Below, piece after piece: positions 1-12,392 of a stretch of 45,740 nucleotides of DNA. Both the position numbers and the translations under genes were made by a program. The stretch is taken from NCBI GenBank assembly GCA_030681035.1, contig JAUXUI010000087.1:1-45740 (forward strand). The letters run 5' to 3'. The stretch's first letter is position 1. Every line of letters starts with the position of its first letter. A model generated the notes under the pieces. It did not search any database. It was not told the origin of the DNA and saw only the letters and a program-made list of their open reading frames with translations. This DNA is from Lysobacteraceae bacterium. GTDB taxonomy: Bacteria > Pseudomonadota > Gammaproteobacteria > Xanthomonadales > Xanthomonadaceae.

Positions 1-26
1 TCCTACAGGGAGCGTTCACCGCTTTC

Positions 27-89
27 GTGGGAGCGCGCCTGCGCGCGAAGCTCTTTCGCCAGTTCGTTCGCCGGCAGGCCGGCTCCCAC
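27..89. repeat. REP-like imperfect palindrome
   Basis: The outer arms GTGGGAGC (27-34) and GCTCCCAC (82-89) are perfect inverted complements. Inside the left arm lies a second small GC palindrome (GCGCGCCTGCGCGC). The element sits in the 169-base non-coding stretch downstream of epmA. Such elements are typical intergenic REP sequences of xanthomonads. No T-run follows on either strand, so it is unlikely to be a simple intrinsic terminator. No gene was recognised in 1-169. Confidence 0.55.
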
Positions 90-169
90 AGAAGCACTGG
101 CTCGCACCGGCGTGCAACTCAGTTGCTCACAGACGCCAACACGGCCACCATGCACAATCGCCGCCAATC

Positions 170-4210
<4,041 letters not shown>

Positions 4211-4233
4211 TGTGGCTCCTTGTACGTGGTAGC

Positions 4234-7200
4234 TCAGGCAACGCCAACCAGGCGCGCGGCTTCGGCCAAATCGACCGATACCAACCGCGAAACGCCGGGC
4301 TCGCGCATGGTCACGCCGGACAACTGCTGCGCCGACTCCATGGTGGCTTTGTTGTGGGTGACGAACAGAAACTGCACCTGTTCCGACATTTCCTTGACCA
4401 ATGCGCAAAAACGCCCGACGTTGGCCTCATCAAGCGGCGCATCGACCTCGTCAAGCAGGCAGAACGGCGCAGGATTGAGCCGGAAAATGGCGAACACCAG
4501 AGCAACTGCGGTGAGCGCCTTTTCGCCACCGGAGAGCAGCGAGATATTGCTGACACGCTTGCCCGGTGGCCGCGCCATGATGGCGACGCCGGCATCGAGC
4601 AGATCATCGCCAGTCAACTCAAGATAACCGTGCCCGCCGCCGAACAGGCGTGGGTAGATTTCCTGCACGCCGGCATTGACGCGATCAAAGGTGTCCTTGA
4701 AGCGGCCGCGGGTTTCGCGATCGATCTTGCGGATCGCGCCCTCCAGCGTTTCCAGCGCCGAGGTCAGATCCGCTTGCTGCGCATCCAGATACGCCTTGCG
4801 TTGCGACTGCTCATTGAACTCCTGGATGGCGGCAAGATTGACCGGCTCAAGACGGCGAATCCTGGCTTCCAGGTCGCCAAGCACCTTGGTCCACGACTCC
4901 ACATCCGCCTGTTCGGGCAGTGCCGCCATCACTTCTTCCATTACCTGCTCGGCGCTGGCTACGGCATCAGCCAATTGCTGCGCGTGCAAGGCCAGCGACT
5001 GTTCCTGCAGGCGCAATCTGGCGATGGCATCGCGGCGTGATAACGCCTGCTGATCGCGTTGCTGACGCACCTGTTCGCAGCGGCGCAATTCGCCCTCCAC
5101 GCCGTCAACCGCAGAGCGTGCCTGCGCCAATTGCTTGTCTACTGCAATGCGCTGTTCAAGGCCGGCCTGGCGCTCGGCGTCCAGCGCATGAATCGGGGCA
5201 TCACCATCGGCCAATTGCATGGCCAGTTCATCGCAACGCGCCTGCAATTGCTCGCGTTGCTGCTGCATGCGCAACAGCGATTGCTCCAGCGAGGCTGCTT
5301 GCGCGCGTTGCGCCTGAACGCTCAGCGCCAGCGCATGAGTCGCTTCGCTGGCTTCGCGAGCGGTATTGCGTGCGGCGTCACGTTGTTCACTGAGTGTGCG
5401 GCGCTCACCATCCAGACGCTGGCGATCGGTTTCCAGCTCAGCCATGCGTGTCAGCGCTGTTTCCAGCGTGCCACGCGCCGCACTCGCCTGTGCCTGTGCT
5501 TCAGCCGCAGTATTGGCCAATTGCGCCAGCTCGGAATCGATGTGCGCTATGCGCTGTTGCGCGGATTGCAGCCGACCGCCCTGGCTTTGCATCTGCCCTG
5601 CCAGTTCGGATACCGAACGATGCGCGAGGTAAACGCTGCGCTGGGCATCTTCGCGCTGCTGCTCGGCATCGGTCAAATGCTGACGCAATTGGGTCAACTC
5701 ATCACCAAGCTGTGTTTCGCGCTCGCCCAATTGCACCAGTTCAGCGCGCAAGGATTGAATATCGCGCTCACGCGCAAGCGCACCCTGCTGCGCTTCACCG
5801 GAGCGCGCAACACGCAACCAGCCCGCGCTCATCCATTCACCGCCGCGGGTAATCACTGCCGTACCGGCAGCCAGTGTTGGCACAAGTGCCCGCGCAGCAG
5901 CCAGATCATCGGCCAGACGAATACCGGCAAGCAGGCGCCTGATGGCAGCGGGGCCGCTTACCTTTGCCGCCAGCGAGTCCGCCGCAAAGGTTTCGTTGCC
6001 AACCGCCTGCGACACCAGCGCCACACGCCCGCCATCGAGCATGGCAATGGCATCGACATAGGTTTCGGTGGAATCGACGAGCACCGCTTCGAGCAACACG
6101 CCGAGCACCGACTCCACTGCGGTTTCCCAACCCGCCTCCACTGTCAGCAATTCACCCAGCCGATGCGCATCGGCCAGTCCCTGAGCTTGCAACCATGCCA
6201 GTGCGGCGCTTTTCTCTTGCCCCAAAGCGGCATGTTGCAGCGCTTCGAGCGAAGCCAGGCGACCACGCGCGGCCTGTTGCTGTTTGCGCAATTCCGCCAA
6301 TTCGGCCTGCGCGTTGCGCTGACGCTCAAGCAGCGCGGTTTGTGCCTGCTTGCGCTGCTCCAGTTGTGCGCCGAGGGTTTCGACGCTGGTGCGTTGTTGT
6401 TCGTGCTCGGCGGTGACAGTGGCCAGCGTTTGCGTCAGCGCCTCGACATCCAAACCTTTGCGCTCGGCAGCCAGTGTTTCGCGGCGTCGCTCGGCTTCCA
6501 GCGTTTGTCGATCAAGGTATTCGATACGCGTGCGTTCCACTTCGGCAGCTCGTGCGGCCTCGGACTGCGCACGGGCGTAGGCATCCCATTGCTGCTGCCA
6601 CTGCGCCAGCGCGGCCTCCACCTCGCGCAACGCCTGTTGCCGCTGTGCATCACTGGCCTGCAAGTCAGACAGACGCGGCGCCGCAGCGGAAATCTGCGTC
6701 TGCGCCTCAGCCAGTTGTTGCGTGTCGCCATCGATATGCGCATGCAACTGCGCCCGCGCCTGATCGGCTTCTCCACGAGCTTGTTGCAGACGCTGCCGAA
6801 GTTCGCGTTGATGCTGGATCTGCTGCTCGATACGGGCGATCTCGCCACCGACGTGATAGGCATCGGCCTGAATCTTGTTGAGGTTTTCGCGCGCCTCGGC
6901 ATGCTGCTCGCGGCACAACTCGATCTGGGCCTCGGCCTGACGCTGCTCGGCAATCAGCCCTTCCAGAGCAGTCTCTTCACTGCCGATCTGTTCGCGCAAT
7001 GCGCCAAGCTCGCCTTGCAAGCGGCGATATTCCAACGCCTTGAGTTGCGCATCCTTCTCGCGATGATCTGCTTTCAGCGTCTGGTATTGCTCAGCCGCCC
7101 GCGCCTGACGTTTGAGGTGGTCAATCTGCTTTTCCACTTCGTTGCGCACATCGGTGAGCCGTTCAAGGTTTTCGCGCGTGTGGCGGATGCGGGTTTCGGT

Positions 7201-7737
7201 TTCGCGGCGGCGCTCTTTGTACTTTGAAATGCCGGCCGCTTCTTCAAGATAGACGCGCAATTCTTCGGGCTTGGCGTCGATCACCTGCGAGATCATGCCC
7301 TGCTCGATGATCGAATAGCTGCGCGGCCCAAGGCCGGTACCAAGAAACAGATCAGTGATGTCACGCCGGCGACAACGCGTGCCATTGAGAAAATAACTGG
7401 ACTGGCCGTCGCGGCTGACCGTGCGCTTGACCGAAATCTCGCCATAACCGGCGTACTCGCCGCCTACCTGGCCATCAGCATTGTCGAACACCAGTTCAAC
7501 CAGTGCCTGACTGACCGGTTTGCGTGACGATGAACCGGCGAAGATCACATCGGTCAGATTGTCGCCGCGCAGCCGGCTGGCCGAACTTTCGCCCATCACC
7601 CAGCGCACCGCATCGATGATGTTCGATTTGCCGCAGCCATTGGGGCCAACCACACCGGTCATGTTGCCGGGCAAGTGCAGCACGGTCGGATCGACAAAGG
7701 ACTTGAAGCCGGAAAGTTTGATAGTGGAAAGACGCAT
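4234..7737 (-). CDS. smc: Chromosome partition protein SMC
   Basis: This is a 1167-residue SMC ATPase. Walker A is GPNGCGKS (residues 31-38). Long coiled-coil arms rich in Gln, Ala, Glu and Arg flank a central hinge (about residues 510-650). The C-terminal head carries the LSGGEK signature (about 1068-1073) and Walker B (CLLDEVD, about 1093). With ScpA and ScpB it forms the bacterial condensin that compacts and segregates the chromosome; both kleisin-complex genes are in this window on the other strand (9152-10740). The start MRLSTIKLSGFKSF is the conserved SMC N terminus; a 10-residue upstream extension is not family-like. Long open frames on the opposite strand are compositional shadows of the coiled-coil codons. 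Confidence 0.97.
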   Translation of the reverse strand: MRLSTIKLSGFKSFVDPTVLHLPGNMTGVVGPNGCGKSNIIDAVRWVMGESSASRLRGDNLTDVIFAGSSSRKPVSQALVELVFDNADGQVGGEYAGYGEISVKRTVSRDGQSSYFLNGTRCRRRDITDLFLGTGLGPRSYSIIEQGMISQVIDAKPEELRVYLEEAAGISKYKERRRETETRIRHTRENLERLTDVRNEVEKQIDHLKRQARAAEQYQTLKADHREKDAQLKALEYRRLQGELGALREQIGSEETALEGLIAEQRQAEAQIELCREQHAEARENLNKIQADAYHVGGEIARIEQQIQHQRELRQRLQQARGEADQARAQLHAHIDGDTQQLAEAQTQISAAAPRLSDLQASDAQRQQALREVEAALAQWQQQWDAYARAQSEAARAAEVERTRIEYLDRQTLEAERRRETLAAERKGLDVEALTQTLATVTAEHEQQRTSVETLGAQLEQRKQAQTALLERQRNAQAELAELRKQQQAARGRLASLEALQHAALGQEKSAALAWLQAQGLADAHRLGELLTVEAGWETAVESVLGVLLEAVLVDSTETYVDAIAMLDGGRVALVSQAVGNETFAADSLAAKVSGPAAIRRLLAGIRLADDLAAARALVPTLAAGTAVITRGGEWMSAGWLRVARSGEAQQGALARERDIQSLRAELVQLGERETQLGDELTQLRQHLTDAEQQREDAQRSVYLAHRSVSELAGQMQSQGGRLQSAQQRIAHIDSELAQLANTAAEAQAQASAARGTLETALTRMAELETDRQRLDGERRTLSEQRDAARNTAREASEATHALALSVQAQRAQAASLEQSLLRMQQQREQLQARCDELAMQLADGDAPIHALDAERQAGLEQRIAVDKQLAQARSAVDGVEGELRRCEQVRQQRDQQALSRRDAIARLRLQEQSLALHAQQLADAVASAEQVMEEVMAALPEQADVESWTKVLGDLEARIRRLEPVNLAAIQEFNEQSQRKAYLDAQQADLTSALETLEGAIRKIDRETRGRFKDTFDRVNAGVQEIYPRLFGGGHGYLELTGDDLLDAGVAIMARPPGKRVSNISLLSGGEKALTAVALVFAIFRLNPAPFCLLDEVDAPLDEANVGRFCALVKEMSEQVQFLFVTHNKATMESAQQLSGVTMREPGVSRLVSVDLAEAARLVGVA

Positions 7738-7829
7738 GGTTCCTGCAATCAGACGGGCGCACGGCAAGGCGCAGTTGAGGGTATGTGCCGATCCGGGCCG
7801 GTATGCACGCGATCTGGCCCAAGGGGTTG

Positions 7830-7835
7830 AGTATA
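7830..7835 (-). promoter_or_regulatory. Possible -10 element for smc operon
   Basis: On the minus strand TATACT (5 of 6 to TATAAT) lies about 93 bases before the smc start, between bolA and smc. No good -35 box is seen 16-18 bases upstream. The call rests on the -10 alone and is weak. Confidence 0.3.
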
Positions 7836-7846
7836 GCGGGAACCCA

Positions 7847-8122
7847 TCAGCCGGCGCCGGCCTCCAGCGGGGTCAGGGCATGGATGCTCAGTGCGTGAAT
7901 ATCGCTTTGCATCATTTCGCCCAGCGCTGCGTAGACGCGGCGATGCCGGGCCAGCGGCGCAAGCCCGGCAAATGCATCGCTGACAACGCGTACCGCAAAA
8001 TGGCCACGACCATCGCGCGCACCCGCGTGGCCGGCATGTTTGTGGCTCTCATCGTTCACCTCCAGCGCGATGGGCGCCAACTCCGCCTGCAATGCGGCGT
8101 GTATGCGTTCGACCCGGGTCAT
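7847..8122 (-). CDS. BolA family protein
   Basis: This is a 91-residue BolA/IbaG-type protein. Family features are an N-terminal helix, the segment [30 protein letters not shown] (residues about 22-51) and [13 protein letters not shown]. The conserved His residues are those thought to help BolA proteins coordinate [2Fe-2S] clusters with monothiol glutaredoxins. The role is iron-sulfur trafficking or stress-related regulation in the cytoplasm. The start codon overlaps the stop of the YciI-like gene (ATGA), so the two form an operon. The distance to smc is about 110 bases. BolA paralogues are hard to separate, so no symbol is given. Confidence 0.9.
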   Translation of the reverse strand: MTRVERIHAALQAELAPIALEVNDESHKHAGHAGARDGRGHFAVRVVSDAFAGLAPLARHRRVYAALGEMMQSDIHALSIHALTPLEAGAG

Positions 8123-8418
8123 GGCAACACCTTGCGAAACGGTTTGACTTCAACCTTCGCATAAACACCGGCAGCCACATAAGGATCGGCATCGGCCCAG
8201 GCGCGCGCAGCATCCAGCGAGTCGAACTCGGCAACAATCAGGCTACCGGTAAACCCGGCCGGGCCAGGATCGGCGGCATCAATGGCAGGCAATGGCCCTG
8301 CCAGCAGCAAGCGCCCCTGATCACGCAACGTTTCCAGCCGTGCCAAATGCTGCGGCCGCGCGTTCTGCCGCGCCGGCAACGACCCCGGGTTATCCTGACC
8401 ACAGATCATGTACCACAT
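8119..8418 (-). CDS. YciI family protein
   Basis: This is a 99-residue YciI-like dimeric alpha/beta (ferredoxin-like) protein. The C-terminal half matches the family well: [25 protein letters not shown], then [23 protein letters not shown]. The conserved His (RPQHLARL) and Asp (ADADPY) of the putative active site are present. The biochemical function of the family is not settled. The start MWYMICGQD was chosen by family pattern; an ATG 33 bases upstream is also in frame. It overlaps bolA by ATGA. It is divergent from the YciO/YrdC gene, with only 42 bases between the starts. Confidence 0.88.
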   Translation of the reverse strand: MWYMICGQDNPGSLPARQNARPQHLARLETLRDQGRLLLAGPLPAIDAADPGPAGFTGSLIVAEFDSLDAARAWADADPYVAAGVYAKVEVKPFRKVLP

Positions 8419-8460
8419 GCAAGTGATGCCTTTGACCACAAAGAACGGCATGATAACGCG

Positions 8461-9081
8461 ATGTCCGAGCGTATCCACGTCCACCCGCTCAACCCGCAGC
8501 CACGCCAGATCGAGCGCGCCGCTGCGTTGTTGCGTGCCGGCAACCTGGGCCTGTGCCCTACCGATGCCGGCTATGCACTGGTCTGGCGAATGGACGCGCG
8601 GCAAGCCGAGGAAAACGCGGTGCGTTTGCGTGCGCTGGACACGAAGCACCCTTTCACCGTATTGTGTACCACGTTAACCGCAGCCAGCCGGCTGGGGCGA
8701 CTCGACGATCAGACCTTCAGGGCGCTTCGTCGGCTCTGCCCAGGGCCTTATACCTTCATCCTTCCGGCCGCTGCCGAATTACCCAGACGCTTCAAGCAGG
8801 CCAAGCGCCGAGCCGTGGGGGTGCGTATTCCCGACCACCCGGTAACCATGGCGCTGCTGGAAGCGGTCGGGGAGCCTTTGCTGACGACTACGCTGTCGCT
8901 ACCGGGTCACGATGACCTGAGCAGCCATGAAGCCGAGACGTTCGCCGACCGCCTGCCTTGGGGTGTCGGTTTTTTACTCGACTGTGGTGACTGCGAACCT
9001 GGGCCTACCAGCGTAATCGATTGCACTGAGGCTGAACCAGAAATTGTGCGTGTTGGCTATCGCCCACTCGCACTCGATTAG
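8461..9081 (+). CDS. yciO: YciO/YrdC (Sua5) family protein
   Basis: The protein has 206 residues with a YrdC fold. The family nucleotide/threonine-binding pattern is seen: [16 protein letters not shown] near residue 30, KHPFTVLC near 70, [12 protein letters not shown] near 98, VGVRIPDHP near 121, and PTSVIDCTE near the end. YrdC relatives make threonylcarbamoyl-AMP for tRNA t6A37. The sequence and context (directly before scpA-scpB-rluB, as in many gammaproteobacteria) fit the YciO branch, whose contribution to t6A is weaker or uncertain. The basic KxR/SxN residues expected in true TsaC should be checked by alignment. It leads the plus-strand run toward scpA, with 70 bases between the genes. 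Confidence 0.82.
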   Translation: MSERIHVHPLNPQPRQIERAAALLRAGNLGLCPTDAGYALVWRMDARQAEENAVRLRALDTKHPFTVLCTTLTAASRLGRLDDQTFRALRRLCPGPYTFILPAAAELPRRFKQAKRRAVGVRIPDHPVTMALLEAVGEPLLTTTLSLPGHDDLSSHEAETFADRLPWGVGFLLDCGDCEPGPTSVIDCTEAEPEIVRVGYRPLALD

Positions 9082-9151
9082 GCCCTGTAGCGCGTTGGCG
9101 CTGGGCGAGTAGCTGATTCATGTTGCATACAACCCGGCCCGGAGGGGGCCC

Positions 9152-10030
9152 TTGCGATTGAGCATAACCACCCGTACGCAACCGGCGAGCATTGCCGAAT
9201 CGCTGCCTGGCCTGCCTGACAGCACACCACCGCAGCAGCAGGAAATGCCGCTGGCCGTGGTGCGCGGGCAACCGATGCTGCAGATCCCACAAGATCTGTA
9301 CATTCCGCCCGATGCGCTAGAAATCATTCTGGACGCCTTCGAGGGCCCGCTCGATTTGTTGCTGTACCTGATCCGGCGGCAGAATCTCGATATCCTCGAT
9401 ATTCCCGTCGCCGAGATTACCCGGCAATACGTCGCCTACATTGAAGTGATGCAGGATTTGCGTTTTGAGCTGGCTGCCGAATACCTGGTGATGGCGGCAA
9501 TACTGGCGGAGATCAAATCGCGTTTGTTGTTGCCAAGGCCACCGGGCGACAACGAAGAGGAAGCAGACCCGCGTGCGGAATTGATCCGCCGTTTGCAGGA
9601 ATACGAGCGCTTCAAGAAAGCAGCCGAGGACATCAACACCCTGCCGCGCATGGAGCGCGACACCAGCGCCGTCAGCGCGCATGTCACTGATCGCAATATC
9701 GTGCGCTTGCCGCCCCCGGTTGACCTGCGTGAGATGTTGCTGGCATTACGCGATGTGTTGCGTCGTGCCGATCTGTTCAGCCATCACGCCATCAAGCGTG
9801 AGGCATTGTCGGTGCGCCAACGCATGGGCGAGTTGCTGTCGCGTCTGGTCAGCGGCCAATTTCATGATTTCACCAGTCTGTTCACCCCCGAAGAGGGCCG
9901 GCTGGGCGTGGTGGTCACCTTCCTCGCCATGCTGGAATTGGCCAAGGAGCAATTGATCGAGGTGGTGCAAGACAGCGCACTGGGCCCGATTTACGTCAAA
10001 ACGTTGGCTGCAATAACGGATAACGGATGA
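9152..10030 (+). CDS. scpA: Segregation and condensation protein A (kleisin)
   Basis: The protein has 292 residues if the TTG at 9152 is used. A strong GGAGGGGG ribosome binding site ends 3 bases before this TTG, which decides the start; a second in-frame TTG follows at 9158. The kleisin N-terminal region (FEGPLDLLLYLIRRQNLDILDIPVAEITRQY, residues about 65-95) and the C-terminal winged helix (RLGVVVTFLAMLELAKEQ) are both present. ScpA bridges the SMC heads and recruits ScpB. The stop overlaps the scpB start (ATGA). About 45 N-terminal residues before the kleisin domain are Pro/Gln-rich and probably disordered. Confidence 0.95.
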   Translation: MRLSITTRTQPASIAESLPGLPDSTPPQQQEMPLAVVRGQPMLQIPQDLYIPPDALEIILDAFEGPLDLLLYLIRRQNLDILDIPVAEITRQYVAYIEVMQDLRFELAAEYLVMAAILAEIKSRLLLPRPPGDNEEEADPRAELIRRLQEYERFKKAAEDINTLPRMERDTSAVSAHVTDRNIVRLPPPVDLREMLLALRDVLRRADLFSHHAIKREALSVRQRMGELLSRLVSGQFHDFTSLFTPEEGRLGVVVTFLAMLELAKEQLIEVVQDSALGPIYVKTLAAITDNG

Positions 10031-10740
10031 GACCACAAGCCATGGATCCGCAACTGCTCAAACGCATAGTCGAAGCGGCATTGCTCGCCTCTGGGCAGCC
10101 GATGAGCGTGGCTCAGTTGATCGCTCTGTTCCCGGAAGATCATCCGGTCAGCAATGACGAAATCAGTCAGGCGCTGCTTGCGTTGAGCGATGATTGCACA
10201 CAACGCAGCATCGAATTGGTCGAAGTGGCATCGGGCTTCCGCTTGCAGGTGCGCCAGGAAATCTACCCCTGGATTACCCGTTTGTGGACCGAACGGCAAA
10301 CCCGCTATGGCCGTGCGGTACTGGAAACTCTGTCATTGATCGCCTATCGGCAACCGATTACACGCGGTGAGATTGAGCAGATTCGTGGCGTAGCGGTCAG
10401 CACCCAGGTCATCAAAACCTTGGAAGAGCGCGAATGGATTCGCGTTGTCGGACACCGTGACGTGCCCGGAAAACCGGCCCTGTTTGGTACCACGCGCGGC
10501 TTCCTCGATTACTTCGGCCTGAAAAGCCTTGATCAATTGCCACCACTGGCAGACCTCAACGACATCCCCGATCTGGAACCGCAATTGCCTTTTAACGACG
10601 CCAACGAACAAGCCACCGCGTCAACGACCAATATTGCACTGGCGCATCTCGAACCTGAGCCGGCAACGCAAGCAACACAGCACACTGACAGCGAGGCCAC
10701 CGGCCCCGCCACCACCCCTACCGAGCAACCCACATCATGA
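10027..10740 (+). CDS. scpB: Segregation and condensation protein B
   Basis: The protein has 237 residues. Two winged-helix domains cover about residues 10-170, with typical segments such as RIVEAALLASGQPMSVAQL, LIAYRQPITRGEIEQIRGV and GTTRGFLDYFGL. An acidic, Thr/Pro-rich tail (about 180-237) follows. ScpB dimers bind ScpA and stimulate SMC. The start at 10027 overlaps the scpA stop; a second ATG at 10042 is possible. The gene overlaps rluB by ATGA at its end, so scpA-scpB-rluB look translationally coupled. Confidence 0.95.
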   Translation: MRPQAMDPQLLKRIVEAALLASGQPMSVAQLIALFPEDHPVSNDEISQALLALSDDCTQRSIELVEVASGFRLQVRQEIYPWITRLWTERQTRYGRAVLETLSLIAYRQPITRGEIEQIRGVAVSTQVIKTLEEREWIRVVGHRDVPGKPALFGTTRGFLDYFGLKSLDQLPPLADLNDIPDLEPQLPFNDANEQATASTTNIALAHLEPEPATQATQHTDSEATGPATTPTEQPTS

Positions 10741-12380
10741 CCCAACCCACACGTCGCCTGCTTTCACTCAAGCGCGAAGCCACACCCCATGACAGCAAAC
10801 TTGAAGAGCGCCTGCACAAGGTGCTGGCGCAAGCCGGGCTTGGCTCGCGCCGGGCGTTGGAAGAGCGCATCAGCACCGGCCAGGTCAAGGTCAATGGTGA
10901 AGTGGCCACCGTTGGCCAGTCGGTGCATAGCGGTGATCGCATCGAACTCGACGGCAAGGTATTCATGGCCACGGTGCTGTCCGAGCCAAGCCGGGTACTG
11001 CTGTACAACAAGCCCGAAAGCGAAGTCACTACCCGCGAAGACCCCGAGGGCCGGCCGACTGTATTTGACAATCTACCAGCGCTCAAAGGCGCCCGCTGGA
11101 TCGCCGTCGGCCGTCTGGATATCAACACCACCGGTCTGTTGCTGCTCACTACCGATGGTGAATTGGCGCATGCGCTGATGCATCCATCGCGCGAGATCGA
11201 GCGCGAATATGTCTGTCGTATCCAGGGCGAAGTCACCGAAGAAATCATCAAACGCCTGCGCAGCGGCGTTCAACTGGAAGATGGCCCGGCCAAGTTCGAC
11301 AAGCTGGAACCGATCGGCGCCAGCGATAGCCATCAATGGTTTCAGGTCGTGGTCAAGGAAGGCCGCAATCGCGAGGTACGTCGCTTGTGGGAATCGCAGG
11401 ACTTGCAGGTCAGCCGGCTCAAGCGTGTGCGCTACGGCAGTATCGTGCTGCCGCGCCCACTGCTGCGTGGTCGCAGTGAAGAATTGCCGGCCACAGAAGT
11501 GGAAAGTTTCAAACGTGAGGTCGGCCTGCTTGATGTGCCGCCAGTATTGACCCTGCAACCCGTCATCGGCCAACGCCGCGCGCGCACCGAAGTGCGGATC
11601 GACAAGCACGACCGGCCACAAAAAGCATGGGTCAGTGGCGGCATGGCCGACGAAGCCAGCGAACTGCGCCGTTTTGACAAGCCACGCGAAGATGCCGGGG
11701 CGCGTCGGCCACGTGGGCCACGCGGACCTGGTGCCGGCGCACCCGCTGGCAAAAGCCGTCGCCCCGCCGCCGATGGCAATGTGCCGCGACGCGCTGGCAG
11801 CAAGCCGGGCGCAAATGAGCGCGGCGCACGGCGGCCGGCTGGCAGCAAGCAGCCGGGCACGTATGGCACCCCACGCCCACGCCGCGACGGCCCGGCACCG
11901 GGCTACGACCCCAGTTCCGGCACCTTCCGTAGTTGGTATGTGCCCGATGGTGTTGAAACCGGCTCACGGCAAGCGCGTCCCGCCGATGCAAACCGTGGCC
12001 CCGGCCCTTCGTCCGCACCCGCTAACCGACCGCCGCGCGCGGATGCGCCAGCGCGCAAACCACGCCCGTCGGGGGTTCCGGGCAATCGCGGACCTTCTGA
12101 ATACCGTGGCCCATCAAGCAATCGCGGGCCTTCCGAAAGTCGCGGGCCGTCAGGCAATCGCGGACCTTCCGAAAGTCGCGGGCCGTCAGGCAATCGCGGG
12201 CCTTCCGAAAGTCGCGGGCCGTCAGGCAATCGTGGGCCTTCCGAAAACCGTGGCCCGTCAGGCAATCGCGGGCCTTCCGAAAGTCGCGGGCCGTCAGGCA
12301 ATCGCGGGCCTTCCGAAAACCGTGGGCCGCGCCCAACGGGCGGTGGCCCGGGTCGCGGCAGAAGCCGAAATGACGGCTGA
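10737..12380 (+). CDS. rluB: 23S rRNA pseudouridine synthase RluB-like, with repetitive tail
   Basis: The protein has 547 residues. An S4 RNA-binding domain (LHKVLAQAGLGSRRALEERI, residues about 27-73) is followed by an RsuA/RluB catalytic domain with the GRLDINTTGLLL motif (catalytic Asp about 128) and KEGRNREVRRLW (about 205-216). In E. coli, RluB makes pseudouridine at 23S position 2605. After about residue 290 the protein becomes a long basic tail rich in Arg, Gly, Pro and Ser. This tail ends in seven tandem 12-residue units of the type GNRGPSESRGPS, then GGGPGRGRSRNDG. Such RG-rich tails are common in this subfamily and probably bind RNA, but the repeat makes this copy unusually long. 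The gene is convergent with the histidine kinase gene, with only 12 bases between. Confidence 0.92.
   Translation: MTQPTRRLLSLKREATPHDSKLEERLHKVLAQAGLGSRRALEERISTGQVKVNGEVATVGQSVHSGDRIELDGKVFMATVLSEPSRVLLYNKPESEVTTREDPEGRPTVFDNLPALKGARWIAVGRLDINTTGLLLLTTDGELAHALMHPSREIEREYVCRIQGEVTEEIIKRLRSGVQLEDGPAKFDKLEPIGASDSHQWFQVVVKEGRNREVRRLWESQDLQVSRLKRVRYGSIVLPRPLLRGRSEELPATEVESFKREVGLLDVPPVLTLQPVIGQRRARTEVRIDKHDRPQKAWVSGGMADEASELRRFDKPREDAGARRPRGPRGPGAGAPAGKSRRPAADGNVPRRAGSKPGANERGARRPAGSKQPGTYGTPRPRRDGPAPGYDPSSGTFRSWYVPDGVETGSRQARPADANRGPGPSSAPANRPPRADAPARKPRPSGVPGNRGPSEYRGPSSNRGPSESRGPSGNRGPSESRGPSGNRGPSESRGPSGNRGPSENRGPSGNRGPSESRGPSGNRGPSENRGPRPTGGGPGRGRSRNDG
12081..12332 (+). repeat. Seven tandem 36-bp coding repeats in rluB
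   Basis: There are exactly seven in-frame copies of a 36-base unit that begins GGCAATCGCGGGCCTTCC. They start at 12081, 12117, 12153, 12189, 12225, 12261 and 12297. The outer copies are most diverged and copies 2-4 and 6 nearly identical, as expected from recent slippage or unequal exchange. The unit encodes two RGPS modules, so copy-number change keeps the frame. Confidence 0.97.
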
Positions 12381-12392
12381 GCCCGTAAAGGG

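Noticed and set aside
5059-7227. A 722-codon open frame on the plus strand opposite smc
   Set aside because: It is an antisense shadow: smc coiled-coil codons rich in Gln, Ala, Arg and Glu give few stops in the complement. The translation is Leu/Gln/Arg-rich without any domain, and smc is certain.
12081-12332. Regular 36-bp repeats considered as a CRISPR array
   Set aside because: The repeats are directly contiguous with no spacers, in frame in rluB, and there are no cas genes.
12022-12336. Reverse-strand frames over the rluB repeats with regular Phe-Arg-Lys-Ala repeats
   Set aside because: These are the complement of the 36-bp coding repeat. The rluB frame is the one continuous with the S4 and catalytic domains.
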